Positions 1 to 9,623 are shown, counted from the first letter of the stretch. The stretch is 13,587 bases of DNA from Prevotellaceae bacterium (GCA_030536165.1 JAUNQM010000031.1:1-13587), one strand, 5' to 3'. Notes: generated from the letters alone by a model not told the origin. Numbers and translations are program-made.

Positions 1-3000
1 GTAACTGACACAGAAAAAGTTAGGGCATGGTGCTATGAGCCTGGTAAGAACCAGTTCTTCAGTGCATATGCTGAAATCTTCGTCATGCCAGATGCACCGA
101 CTATTGAAATTGTCAATTCCTTTGACTGGGATGATTGGGAAGGAGAAGATATTACAACCGAAATAACAATTGATAATACTTCATACAAAGACGGTGACAT
201 CATTTACTATACCACCGATGGCTCTGACCCTACAACAAGCTCGACAGTAAAGACTGGGGTAAACACCTATAAATTACTGTATTATGACGTTATGAATGCA
301 GGCTATAACTACAACAGTGTAGATGCCATCCGTGCTGTTGTTAATAGAGGTGACGTCACAACTACTGAAACAAGAGTTGATAAAATAGATGATCCTACTT
401 TCACGGAAAGTGGAAACAGTTTGACCATTTCAAACAGCAATGCTGACTGGATTGTTTACAAGCAGAATAATACAGACTGGACGAGAATAGAAGGTAACAG
501 TGTTACTATAAATAATCCTGACTATCCTGTTTCTGCCATTGCCGTTAAGAACGGATACCTTATGAGCAACATTGCTATGTATGTTGGTGGCGATAAATAT
601 GACGACTGGATTCCAAGCTGGACAACTGGAGAACCAAATTACAATAATCTTAACAAAGACAACGATCTTCCAGAAAAATCAGTAGTGAAATCCCCATCCC
701 TGGAACTCTGGGCTGGAAATCCGAGTTCTTTTGATGGCAAGCACATCTCCCACAAGGCAATATCTGTTCCAAATGGTATTTATAGGATAACACTCGACTT
801 CACAGCAATGAATCAATCAAATGTTCCGGATAATATTGGTGGTTGTGGATTCTACGAACGAAATATCGATAATAATACTAATGTTAATATAGGTGTTTCT
901 AATGTTGGAACTCAGTTTACATACAGTTCGAAACCTCAATGGAGTGCCAATACCCTTAACGGCTATGCCCGCACCGGTACTGTCGATATGATTGTTGAAA
1001 TAACCGATGGAGAAATCAATTTTGAGATTGACTTTGCAGGTTGTAAGTTTAATTGGTTTGTATTCAAGAATTTCAACTATGAATATCTTGGCAGTCAGGA
1101 CAACATGTTCGTTCATTATGAAGGCGTAGCATCTCAGATGGGAATTCCACCAGCAGGACTGAAGACTGACTATAAGACCAGTGCAGACGACCCCCGAATT
1201 GCAAGCGGTGTCACCATTCAGCGTGCACACGAATACACTCACGACATCTATGTGATGCCAGGCGAGAAAGTTAATTTACAGCCTTTCAGTGATTTCAGCA
1301 ACAAATATGAATATCGCAATGCATATCAGCGCTGGTACGATTACACCACCGACTCAAAGTCTTCAAGACTAACATTCTATCAAGAGCCTAACAGCCTCAA
1401 GAGCGAGAATTACTATTGTAGCAATTTGTTCAATTTCAACAATACTAATAATAATTCCATCCCTAACGGATTTCATTTGCGTGGCAACGGAACAGACGCA
1501 AATGGAGGCACTAATGTGTCTAACAGCGTAAGTAGCAAACAAAAATTTGCCGACGGCGGAACCCTTGTCCATGTCATCAGTCTCCACGCAAATAGTTCGT
1601 CGGACAAAGTCTCTATGACTTTCGGAGAAAACGGTCAGCTCCACCTTAAGCCAGGTAAGTTCCGTATCAGTTTCGACTGTGTCGGTGTAGGTGGTGGTTA
1701 TCCGACGGTCGAATTCTCAATAGCTCCAAGAAACAATACTTCTGCTACTATCTTTAAGGGCAACGTATCGCCATATCCTTACACCGTCAACAGTTTCAGC
1801 AACACTGTGGAGGATTCAAAGTACTTTAACACCACTATCACCATAGAAAACGAAGCTGACTATGTGCTGATATGGCAAATGGACGGCATGGATACCGGTA
1901 CGCAGACCTTTGCATTCGACAATATTCAGGTTGCAGGTATCGGCGAAATGACAAACACAAACCTTGACAGCAATGTCAGAGAATTCTACGGTGCTGATGG
2001 AGTGAGCAAAGGCCACTTTGGTGGAACCGCCCTCAACACTGGCCGCACAGTAGCTACCATTGCCACCTATACGGCACCGACATCAACCGATGACATCTTC
2101 GATATCATTGCCATCGATATAGCAAATGATAATTCCTCGACTAAATACAATACAGACCTTGTATTGGAGGAACCGACACTATCATACCGCCACATCTTCG
2201 TAATACACAACGCACAGGTACAGGCTGAAGAAATCAGTGGCAGCAAGTCAAACAACGATAATTACATACGCACCCACCGTATCAAGATTTCATGTCCAGA
2301 AGGAACACCACTGCAGTATCGCCTCGATAATTACGAGTATCGTGGATGGGGCGCTAATGCCAAGCCATCAGGATACTACATCAAAACAGGAACAGACACT
2401 TATGCTCCAGTATATCATTATCGAGTGGAATTTTTAGAGGGAGAAAATCAAGGTTATAATAACATTCAGTACAATGAAATAGTAGGATGTACGGTCGGAA
2501 ACCTATCATACGATCAAAACGGCGAGATCATAGGCCATAATTTGAATAAGCAATTTGCTGAGCATCCAATCTTATCTCAAGAAGAAACTGTCTGCAACAA
2601 TATGCAGAGAGACCTTGTTTATACATATAAATGTACAGATGGCTTTGACCGTATGCTTTACTGGAAAGAGCCAGTGGTAGGTAACTATCGCATTCGCATC
2701 TATGCCGTTAGTGCACCTAATGCGGAATCATATAGTGATATAGACATCTGGGATTATGATGGTCAAAACATTGTACTGATGGAATATGACCTTGAAGTGC
2801 TGCCTGCATCAAAAGCAAGTATGGTAGATGAAAACACACTGAAAAACAACAGCACATACAGCCATCAGTCTTCACAGGCACTTCAAGAAGCTTACGGAGA
2901 TCCAACGGTAAAAGTGGACTTTGATGAAATAACATTAGATCAATGTAATTTAGGGAATAATAATCATGGCTATTATAAGTGGCCATTGACGTGGGAGATG

Positions 3001-6000
3001 TCCTCATACGCATTCTGCTACGACAACGCTAACAATACGGACGTAGCCGACTACAACACATATATGGTTGCGAATAAGGCAAGCCAGACGGCATATCATA
3101 GTAGCAGTGCTAATGACGTTTACGACCGTCGTTATGCTGACACAAATGGTTCACAACTTGGTTTCTTCTTTTATGCTAATGCTGCAAGCGACCCTGGCCG
3201 TATGGCTGTGCTTAACATCGGTAACAACCTCTGTCAGGGAACTCGTATCTTTGTGTCAGCATGGGTCAACGAACTCAATAACTGGCCTGAGACGGCTAAT
3301 GTGTGCTTCGCATTCAAGGGAGTAATGGCTGACGGCACAGAGGACTTGCTCGGCAGCTATGTTTCTGGCTATGTAACAGGAGGATGTAATGATGTTGACG
3401 GATTCCACAGCAGCGCTGTTGAAGGTGGTCATTCTCATGGTACTGATAACAGAACCAAGTGGATGCATATTTATTTCTGCGTCACGCCAAGTTCGAATTA
3501 TGGAAACAAAAACTACGACCACTATATTATCGCACTCGAAAACAACTCGGCTTCCTCATTCGGTGCCGACTATGCCATTGATGATATTCAGACATTCGTT
3601 TGCCATCCAGAACTTCAAGCTTTCCAAGAGAAGCCAGTTTGTAACGGTGATCCTGCTACAAAGTTAATACTTAGAACTGACTATGATTTATTGCTTCAAG
3701 CTTTTCCTACACAATATATAGAGCAGAGCGAACATTCTGATGTATCTATGGCACCTCTTTATTTTACCTTTATCGATAAGGATAAATATGAGAGTCTGCT
3801 TGAGCCAGACGGCTCAAATTATGATGAGGCATTTGATGCTTCGATAGTAAGGGGAGCATATCCTAATCCTTCTAACATGAAAGGTCCTGCCAATCCAGAA
3901 CGGACATACGGAAAAATGTGGTTTGACCTTTATTATAATGGTAATCCAAGCCACCAAACCTCTGGTGCTGAGATATTGAACACCACAACAACTCGTGAGT
4001 TAATCGGTGAGAGACGCCTGCTCTATTTCCCAAGCGTAAACTGCATCAATGACGTAAACATAAAGATTGGTACGAACTATTGGTGTGTTATGAGTGCTTA
4101 TGATCCTGGGCTTGATGAAACTCCGCTGTCACAGACATTTGACTTGCGTGATGTATGTACATCAAAAAGGGAATTTGAGGTTATCTTCTCTGGCGAGATA
4201 AAGGTTGACGGGAAACTCACAGCCAAAGATGCTACTCAAAATATCTGTGCGAACCAACGTCCAAAGATTGAAATCAACTTAAACGGAATAAGCAAGGGCG
4301 GTGATGTAGTTAAGACTGAGAATGCTTACTTTGACTGGTACTTCGGTCCTATGAACGACCCTGACCCTTCAACCATAGGAGCAGATGATGAAGATAGGTA
4401 TTACTATAACGAAAAATATGCAGGACAAGACTTATATACGGCGCTTGCAGCTTTCCGTGACAATTATCCAGAAGATGATGATGTGGCAAGTTGTGAAGTA
4501 AAGGGCACTTTCATTCAGGCTATGAAAGACTGTATAGAACATTTCGTTGAAGAAGGAATACTCTCACTATATAAGACAACGGAATTCGCATCGACATACG
4601 ATAAATTCAACGAGCCGTTAAGCTCTAACGAGCAAAAGGAAATAGAGCTGACTGCAATTCCGATAAACCCAACTCCTGATGATGAAACCATCTTATATTG
4701 TCTGGAAGCTTTCCAGATTAACATCCCTATATCAACTCGAACACCTATCCTAAAGAATGGTGATGACAAGGGTATCGTGCCTTATCCATCACACATGCGT
4801 GACGTGCCACTCCGTATAGGCCTGAAGGAATTACAGAGATGCTGCACGTTAAGTAGTTTGAATGATGACTCTGGCTATAAATTCCTATACATGCCATTGC
4901 GTGATCCTACACCTGTCACAGAGGGTGTGGATAAGATGGCTATAACGAAGAGCAAAGATGATGCTGTTTATCTCGTAGCATCAAACGACCCTAACGTAGC
5001 AGCAGGAACATCTGGAGCACGTCGTGTTACAACTTATGCTGACGGTACTGCTATGGACGAGGATGAAAAGATCTATTATATAGGTAAGGTGTCTGATATC
5101 GTGGCAAAAACTTGGGACAAAACCCAATCAAGTTCAAATCCTGGCAACGTATGCCATTTGGCATTCTTCAACAACTTCAAATTCCGTGAAGGCTACTGGT
5201 ACACCATTAAGTTCAACTTTGAGGAAGACTATGATACTACAACTGATGATAACTATGACGTGTGTCCAGGCGACGTAATCTGTACAATCAAAGTTGTACC
5301 AGAATATCAGATGTGGACAGGTAAGGTAGATGGCAACTGGAATAACGATGCCAACTGGCGACGTGTGACGAAAGAGGAACTCATGAATCCAACTTCGATT
5401 TCTGCCGATTACATCACGGATGGTACAGGAGACTATGCTAACGACAACACTTCAAGCTTCGTTCCTGCCGACTTCACAAAGGTCGTAATACCAGCCAATT
5501 CAAAACACATGCCAGAACTTTATGACTTACGTTCCTCTGGCAATCTTGAGGATGTCGATTACATAGGAGGATCTGGAACGACAAATTTCATTAGGTATAT
5601 GACTGCCGATGAAGAGGCACGCGAAGGAGAGACAAACAACAATGTCCAAGATTACCGAGCATATATTGGTGCAGCTTCCGACACCATCAACTTCGATATG
5701 GCTTCGGTAGTTCTCAATGACGGCAACGTAGCATGCCGCTCATGGTACGACCACACTTGTGATGAAATACACTTCATGAGTGGTGCTCAGCTGATTAACC
5801 AGCAGTACTTGCACTATAACAAAGCATGGGCAGACATTGAAATCAATCCAGGTCGCTGGTACACTATGTCGTTGCCTATCACCAATGTTGTGTCGGGCGA
5901 CTTCTATCTGCCTACTGCCGGAGCACGTCAGGAAACGCCACTGTTTGAGGATATCACTTATAGCACTGAACTGAACGACCGCTTCAAGCCGGCAGTATAT

Positions 6001-7362
6001 CAGCGCACATGGAATGCAAGTGATGCAAAAGTCTATAAACTTAATGCTGGGGTTGAAAATGCCGCAGAAGGCATAAGCCTCAATTGGAGCCACGTATATA
6101 ACGATGCACTCGTCAACTATAGCGCAGGCAATGGCTATTCGATAAAGGCTGATGTATCTGCTTTGGCAGAAACCGACCGTCCTGAAAAGGTGCTCTTCCG
6201 CTTCCCTAAGGCTGACACCTCATATACATATTATAATCCAGGCAACACTGACGGCGACGCCAAGACTGACAATGTGCCTTCTACTTACCTTGATGGTAGC
6301 AGTAAGCGTACTTACCGACTTGCCGACATCACCTCTGGCTCTTATTGGCAATCAGTAGGCGAAAACACTAAGAACGACTCGAAGTATTTCCTTGTAGGCA
6401 ATCCTCTGATGTGCAGCCTCGATATGGAGAAGTTCTTCGACAATAACACAAGCCTTGCCCGCAAGTACTGGATAGTGACTGCCGAAGGACAGCGCGCCTT
6501 TGTAATGGACGAGGAGACCAACGGTTTCATCGGAACAGGCACTGACGGAAAGCTGACCCAGCCTACCGTAGAACCTTTCCAGTCGTTCTTCGTAGCACTT
6601 GCCGATGGCTCTACTCCTGGCTCGTTAAGGACGGAAATCAAACCGGAGATGATGGTTCTACCAGAAAATCCAAGCGACAATGACCCTACGAACAACGACC
6701 CTACAAATCCATCAGGTGGTGACAACACGCGTGCCGAATCAAATCCATCGGGTATCATTCATATTTCGGCTACCGATGAACGAGGATTGGAATCAAATAT
6801 GGTCATAACAGATGGAGCTATCCGTCACACTATGGGGGCCGAAACATTGTTCGACTCTAACCTTGCTGACGAGCCAATGTTATACTCTGTCATCGATGGT
6901 CAGGCCATGACTATCGGCGAGATGAAGTCAGGCCAAACCATACCTGTCGGAATTACAGGTATCAGTGGTGAAGCAACTATCACCCTGTCAGGTATCGAAT
7001 CGTTCAAGTCATCACTCTATCTAATTGATGCATTGACGGGCGAAACCGAACCACTCACATCCGACATCACGCTAAAGCAGACTGGCAATGGCGTGCGCTA
7101 CTATCTGACTTCAAAGCAAGCAATAGAAGAAGAAAAGATTATTTCCGCTCCAGTGGTACTGACAAACCGATGCCACCTGACGATTAAGACTCCGGCAGAT
7201 ACAAATATAGAAAAGATTCAGATATTCACAACAGGAGGCATTTGCGTAGTCGATGAAGCTAATCTTGGCATGCAATACGACACCGACCTTGCAGCAGACA
7301 TCTACATAATACGACTGATTTCTGCAGAACAAGAATATAAGTATAAGATTGTGATGCATTAA
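1..7362 (+). CDS. Giant secreted/surface protein with T9SS type A-like C-terminal sorting domain (5' end missing)
   Basis: The reading frame is open from base 1, so this is the C-terminal 2453 residues of a longer protein; the ATG at 85 is internal. At 100-350 is a chitobiase/FN3-associated-like module with the telltale YYTTDGSDPT (about 205-234). At least two jelly-roll-like modules follow, ending in FAFDNIQVAG (about 1909-1938) and DYAIDDIQTF (about 3565-3597); such folds often bind carbohydrate. A WTGKVDGNWNNDANW stretch (about 5314-5358) matches a motif common in adhesin-like surface proteins. Then come RWYTMSLPI (about 5854-5880) and GNPLMCSLDMEKFF (6397-6438), typical of the region before the sorting domain in T9SS cargo. 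An Asn/Asp/Pro/Thr linker (6670-6726) leads to a beta-rich end (about 7147-7362) resembling a type A sorting domain that closes on KYKIVMH. Export across the outer membrane is therefore likely. No enzyme motif was recognised; adhesin or glycan-binding protein is a guess. The N-terminal signal peptide lies outside the window. Confidence 0.85.
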   Translation, partial: VTDTEKVRAWCYEPGKNQFFSAYAEIFVMPDAPTIEIVNSFDWDDWEGEDITTEITIDNTSYKDGDIIYYTTDGSDPTTSSTVKTGVNTYKLLYYDVMNAGYNYNSVDAIRAVVNRGDVTTTETRVDKIDDPTFTESGNSLTISNSNADWIVYKQNNTDWTRIEGNSVTINNPDYPVSAIAVKNGYLMSNIAMYVGGDKYDDWIPSWTTGEPNYNNLNKDNDLPEKSVVKSPSLELWAGNPSSFDGKHISHKAISVPNGIYRITLDFTAMNQSNVPDNIGGCGFYERNIDNNTNVNIGVSNVGTQFTYSSKPQWSANTLNGYARTGTVDMIVEITDGEINFEIDFAGCKFNWFVFKNFNYEYLGSQDNMFVHYEGVASQMGIPPAGLKTDYKTSADDPRIASGVTIQRAHEYTHDIYVMPGEKVNLQPFSDFSNKYEYRNAYQRWYDYTTDSKSSRLTFYQEPNSLKSENYYCSNLFNFNNTNNNSIPNGFHLRGNGTDANGGTNVSNSVSSKQKFADGGTLVHVISLHANSSSDKVSMTFGENGQLHLKPGKFRISFDCVGVGGGYPTVEFSIAPRNNTSATIFKGNVSPYPYTVNSFSNTVEDSKYFNTTITIENEADYVLIWQMDGMDTGTQTFAFDNIQVAGIGEMTNTNLDSNVREFYGADGVSKGHFGGTALNTGRTVATIATYTAPTSTDDIFDIIAIDIANDNSSTKYNTDLVLEEPTLSYRHIFVIHNAQVQAEEISGSKSNNDNYIRTHRIKISCPEGTPLQYRLDNYEYRGWGANAKPSGYYIKTGTDTYAPVYHYRVEFLEGENQGYNNIQYNEIVGCTVGNLSYDQNGEIIGHNLNKQFAEHPILSQEETVCNNMQRDLVYTYKCTDGFDRMLYWKEPVVGNYRIRIYAVSAPNAESYSDIDIWDYDGQNIVLMEYDLEVLPASKASMVDENTLKNNSTYSHQSSQALQEAYGDPTVKVDFDEITLDQCNLGNNNHGYYKWPLTWEMSSYAFCYDNANNTDVADYNTYMVANKASQTAYHSSSANDVYDRRYADTNGSQLGFFFYANAASDPGRMAVLNIGNNLCQGTRIFVSAWVNELNNWPETANVCFAFKGVMADGTEDLLGSYVSGYVTGGCNDVDGFHSSAVEGGHSHGTDNRTKWMHIYFCVTPSSNYGNKNYDHYIIALENNSASSFGADYAIDDIQTFVCHPELQAFQEKPVCNGDPATKLILRTDYDLLLQAFPTQYIEQSEHSDVSMAPLYFTFIDKDKYESLLEPDGSNYDEAFDASIVRGAYPNPSNMKGPANPERTYGKMWFDLYYNGNPSHQTSGAEILNTTTTRELIGERRLLYFPSVNCINDVNIKIGTNYWCVMSAYDPGLDETPLSQTFDLRDVCTSKREFEVIFSGEIKVDGKLTAKDATQNICANQRPKIEINLNGISKGGDVVKTENAYFDWYFGPMNDPDPSTIGADDEDRYYYNEKYAGQDLYTALAAFRDNYPEDDDVASCEVKGTFIQAMKDCIEHFVEEGILSLYKTTEFASTYDKFNEPLSSNEQKEIELTAIPINPTPDDETILYCLEAFQINIPISTRTPILKNGDDKGIVPYPSHMRDVPLRIGLKELQRCCTLSSLNDDSGYKFLYMPLRDPTPVTEGVDKMAITKSKDDAVYLVASNDPNVAAGTSGARRVTTYADGTAMDEDEKIYYIGKVSDIVAKTWDKTQSSSNPGNVCHLAFFNNFKFREGYWYTIKFNFEEDYDTTTDDNYDVCPGDVICTIKVVPEYQMWTGKVDGNWNNDANWRRVTKEELMNPTSISADYITDGTGDYANDNTSSFVPADFTKVVIPANSKHMPELYDLRSSGNLEDVDYIGGSGTTNFIRYMTADEEAREGETNNNVQDYRAYIGAASDTINFDMASVVLNDGNVACRSWYDHTCDEIHFMSGAQLINQQYLHYNKAWADIEINPGRWYTMSLPITNVVSGDFYLPTAGARQETPLFEDITYSTELNDRFKPAVYQRTWNASDAKVYKLNAGVENAAEGISLNWSHVYNDALVNYSAGNGYSIKADVSALAETDRPEKVLFRFPKADTSYTYYNPGNTDGDAKTDNVPSTYLDGSSKRTYRLADITSGSYWQSVGENTKNDSKYFLVGNPLMCSLDMEKFFDNNTSLARKYWIVTAEGQRAFVMDEETNGFIGTGTDGKLTQPTVEPFQSFFVALADGSTPGSLRTEIKPEMMVLPENPSDNDPTNNDPTNPSGGDNTRAESNPSGIIHISATDERGLESNMVITDGAIRHTMGAETLFDSNLADEPMLYSVIDGQAMTIGEMKSGQTIPVGITGISGEATITLSGIESFKSSLYLIDALTGETEPLTSDITLKQTGNGVRYYLTSKQAIEEEKIISAPVVLTNRCHLTIKTPADTNIEKIQIFTTGGICVVDEANLGMQYDTDLAADIYIIRLISAEQEYKYKIVMH

Positions 7363-7371
7363 CCTAACCCA

Positions 7372-7406
7372 AGCCTCGACACCGGATTTTGTGCCGGGGC
7401 TTTTTT
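7372..7406 (+). terminator. Intrinsic terminator of the giant surface protein gene
   Basis: The arms AGCCTCGACAC (7372-7382) and GTGCCGGGGCT (7391-7401) pair over 11 positions with one G-T wobble and one A/C mismatch. The loop is 8 bases and the stem runs into six T (7401-7406). It starts 10 bases after the TAA stop. Confidence 0.9.
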
Positions 7407-7450
7407 AATGCAACCACGTTGGGGGTGTTGCTCAAAATGAGCATTGAACA

Positions 7451-7643
7451 AGTCCCGTTGGGACGACAAATCATAGGCGAGAGTGCAAACCATCGTATTA
7501 TTAGGCATCCATCTCTAAAGCCCAGTATGGGCGACAGAAAGGTGTGTGTGGTAGAGTTCTGCCGTCCTTCAGGACTTTGAAATGTATCACTCCTATGAGA
7601 TCGGGCTGTCGCCCTATCCTTTGCTATTTCGTCCCTACGGGAC
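7451..7643. repeat. Cluster of five short REP-like palindromes in the convergent gap
   Basis: This entry also covers the 330-base gap 7363-7693, where no gene was found. Units: GTCCC-GTT-GGGAC followed by GACA (7452-7468); GCCC-AGTAT-GGGC followed by GACA (7520-7536); GTCC-TTCA-GGAC (7564-7575); GGGC-TGTC-GCCC (7603-7614); GTCCC-TAC-GGGAC preceded by TTTC (7631-7643). The first two point right (tail GACA on the + strand). The third and fifth point left, since their reverse complements are followed by GGCA and GAAA. The fourth has the GACA sequence as its loop. They look like members of one degenerate family of dispersed intergenic repeats, as seen in Bacteroidales genomes; that identification is inference. 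The small open frames here are built from repeat sequence and are not called. Confidence 0.6.
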
Positions 7644-7693
7644 TTTTCCTTGTTCCTCTATAAGGTACCGTCTTCCAGGTGGAAACGCAATTA

Positions 7694-9205
7694 TCACTTC
7701 ATTCGTCTTGAGGAGAAATAATCATCAAGAATCTGCAAAGAACATTCGTCGGGTACAGAACCTGCATAAGAGCCATCGTTGGTAAGATGCATAACGCGAT
7801 GGTCTTTGGTCGTGAATTTAGGCCATTCGGGAAGATTTTCTCCGTTTGGATTGCCTGTACGAGCAAAGTTTGTCCAATACTCCCCTATCTGGCGTTTCAG
7901 CTCCTGATCACCTGGCAGGCTGTCTTCAGTGTGTTGGAACACATATCCGACTTCTTGTCCGTGAACTGATCCTAGGTCAGAGTCGGGATTATGCTGGTTT
8001 CGGTCGAAATAATAGAGATAGACATCTGAGTGCCCCGTCTGTGCCTGAAGTCGTCCCCAAGTCCATGTGTGCCATCCGAATGATGCATCACGAAGGAGAT
8101 TGCGCCCACTCTTCGGTACTGGATTTGCAGTGACTGGATAGGCTTTTAGGAGACGTGGAGCAAAATTTCCGAATCGCTTCCCGACATTCTGGATGTGGGT
8201 GAGAGAATCGCGTGGGGTGAAAGCCTCTCCTTCGTCGGAGTTGTAGCCAATGAGTATATCGACATTATTGTATTGTCTGGATTCGTAGAGTCTGTACTGA
8301 TCATCTGGAATGACATACCCGTCAACTATCGGCCAGGCTCCGCCTGTAGCATTGTAAGGACGTGCAAAGAAAGAATCAGGCAGACTGCGCAGTTCGGTCA
8401 ATGTTCGTGCCCCAAGTCCTTCTGCATATCTGACGCCGTCGGACTCTGCCATTTCGAGTGTCTTCATATTTTCACCAGGATAGGAGTCGCCCCTGCATGG
8501 GCCGAAAGATCCTCCACTCTGCGAAATTGCCCTTTGAAACAACCCCTTTGCAAGTGGAGATGCACAAAGCATACTCACAGATATTCCACCAGCAGACTGT
8601 CCGAATACAGTAACATTGGAAGGATCCCCCCCGAATGCAGCAATGTTGTGCTTCACCCAGTGCAAAGCTGCAATCTGGTCAAGTAGCCCATAGTTACCCG
8701 ACACACCATTATTGTTTTCGGCAGAGAGTTCGGGATGTGCAAGAAAGCCAAGATAGCCCACTCGATAAGCTATGCTCACCACGACCACTCCCTTACGCGC
8801 CAATTCTGCTCCGTCAGAATAAGGATAGGACGTTGAACCAAACGAGAAGCCCCCTCCATAAATCCAAACCATTACTGGCAAAGCGTCATCTGAAGACTTC
8901 GTCGGTGTCCAGACATTGAGATAGAGACAATCCTCGCTCATTGTTAGAGTCGTATCGGCCTGAATGGGACTCGCTGCAAATTTCTTAGCAGGACGCACAC
9001 CATTCCACGGGATGACAGGCTGAGGTGCCTTCCAACGCAGTTTTCCCACAGGAGGTGCGGCAAAAGGTATTCCTTTATAGATATTGAGATCTCTATCGGC
9101 ATACCCTTCAATCAGCCCACCTTCTACTCTCACGACCAAAGGGTCGTTCACATTGCACGAAGCAAAGCACACTGCAATAAGCAGCAGTAACATAAGTCTT
9201 TTCAT
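7694..9205 (-). CDS. Carboxylesterase type B, predicted lipoprotein
   Basis: This 503-residue alpha/beta-hydrolase of the carboxylesterase type B (para-nitrobenzyl esterase) family hydrolyses carboxylic esters. The family signature EDCLYLN is at 91-97 and the oxyanion-hole glycines YGGGF at 116-120. The nucleophile is Ser204 in GQSAGG (family usual GESAGG). The likely acid is Glu325 in NSDEG and the likely base His415 in SVHGQE. Length fits the family. The N-terminus (MKRL, a hydrophobic stretch, then FASC with Cys17) reads as a lipoprotein signal with a relaxed lipobox, so the enzyme is probably tethered to a membrane and faces the periplasm or the outside; no acidic surface-export signal follows the Cys. 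The ATG at 9205 is chosen because it keeps the positive signal-peptide start. It is transcribed toward the giant surface gene. The natural substrate cannot be read from sequence; acylated or feruloylated glycans are one possibility. Confidence 0.93.
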   Translation of the reverse strand: MKRLMLLLLIAVCFASCNVNDPLVVRVEGGLIEGYADRDLNIYKGIPFAAPPVGKLRWKAPQPVIPWNGVRPAKKFAASPIQADTTLTMSEDCLYLNVWTPTKSSDDALPVMVWIYGGGFSFGSTSYPYSDGAELARKGVVVVSIAYRVGYLGFLAHPELSAENNNGVSGNYGLLDQIAALHWVKHNIAAFGGDPSNVTVFGQSAGGISVSMLCASPLAKGLFQRAISQSGGSFGPCRGDSYPGENMKTLEMAESDGVRYAEGLGARTLTELRSLPDSFFARPYNATGGAWPIVDGYVIPDDQYRLYESRQYNNVDILIGYNSDEGEAFTPRDSLTHIQNVGKRFGNFAPRLLKAYPVTANPVPKSGRNLLRDASFGWHTWTWGRLQAQTGHSDVYLYYFDRNQHNPDSDLGSVHGQEVGYVFQHTEDSLPGDQELKRQIGEYWTNFARTGNPNGENLPEWPKFTTKDHRVMHLTNDGSYAGSVPDECSLQILDDYFSSRRMK

Positions 9206-9209
9206 ACTG

Positions 9210-9217
9210 CAAAGATA
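9210..9217 (-). promoter_or_regulatory. Candidate -7 box of the carboxylesterase gene
   Basis: On the - strand TATCTTTG matches the Bacteroidetes -7 consensus TAnnTTTG exactly. Only four bases (CAGT) separate it from the ATG, so the mRNA would be leaderless or nearly so. No good TTTG -33 element is seen at the usual distance. Confidence 0.5.
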
Positions 9218-9359
9218 CGAATAAGTGAGCGAAATATAAAATTAAAGACAATTATTATTTTTTATGTAGAGCCGATGGCCATAAACAATACTGCAATAAA
9301 CACCCAAATTTGATTTAGGGTAACGCATTGACGAAGTTAGGACATATTGGGTGTAAAAT

Positions 9360-9382
9360 AAAAAAATCGCTAAAATCAGCGA
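9360..9382 (-). terminator. Intrinsic terminator of tRNA-Ser
   Basis: On the - strand the stem TCGCT/AGCGA (9378-9382 with 9367-9371) has a six-base loop and is followed by seven T (9366-9360). It begins 7 bases after the tRNA 3' end. Confidence 0.75.
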
Positions 9383-9387
9383 CTTTT

Positions 9388-9476
<89 letters not shown>

Positions 9477-9477
9477 A

Positions 9478-9615
9478 GTATGAGTGCATTCAAGTGGTTG
9501 AAGGAGCTTTGATTTTCTCCTTGGCAACCACTCGGTCACCTCTCCAATATGAGTGCATTCAAGTGGTTGAAGGAGCTTTGATTTTCTCCTTGGCAACCAC
9601 TCGGTCACCTCTCCA
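9478..9615 (-). repeat. Two tandem 69-base units made of rearranged tRNA-Ser 5' sequence
   Basis: Units 9478-9546 and 9547-9615 differ only at their first base (G or A). Read on the - strand, each starts with the tRNA 5' end up to GAGTGGTTG, then has CC, AAGGAG, a 10-base spacer, and CTCCTTCAACCACT. The last block is the reverse complement of the tRNA's own AGTGGTTGAAGGAG. Each unit can therefore fold into a long hairpin. The 22-base segment covering the tRNA 5' end occurs three times at an exact 69-base spacing (9456, 9525, 9594). Neither copy has an anticodon or T arm, so neither is a tRNA gene. Confidence 0.9.
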
Positions 9616-9623
9616 ATATGAAG

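Noticed and set aside
7389..7785. Two small + strand open frames in the convergent gap.
   Set aside because: They overlap the terminator and the palindromic repeats, and the second runs antisense into the esterase; no start signal or known domain.
9300..9354. An 8-base inverted repeat (ACACCCAA at 9300-9307, TTGGGTGT at 9347-9354) between the esterase and the tRNA terminator.
   Set aside because: It is short, widely spaced (39 bases), has no T-run or link to a promoter, and could easily be chance in AT-rich sequence.
9478..9615. The tandem units as two extra tRNA genes or a small CRISPR array.
   Set aside because: They lack an anticodon arm and T arm, so they are not tRNAs. The units are contiguous 69-base copies without variable spacers, so this is not CRISPR.
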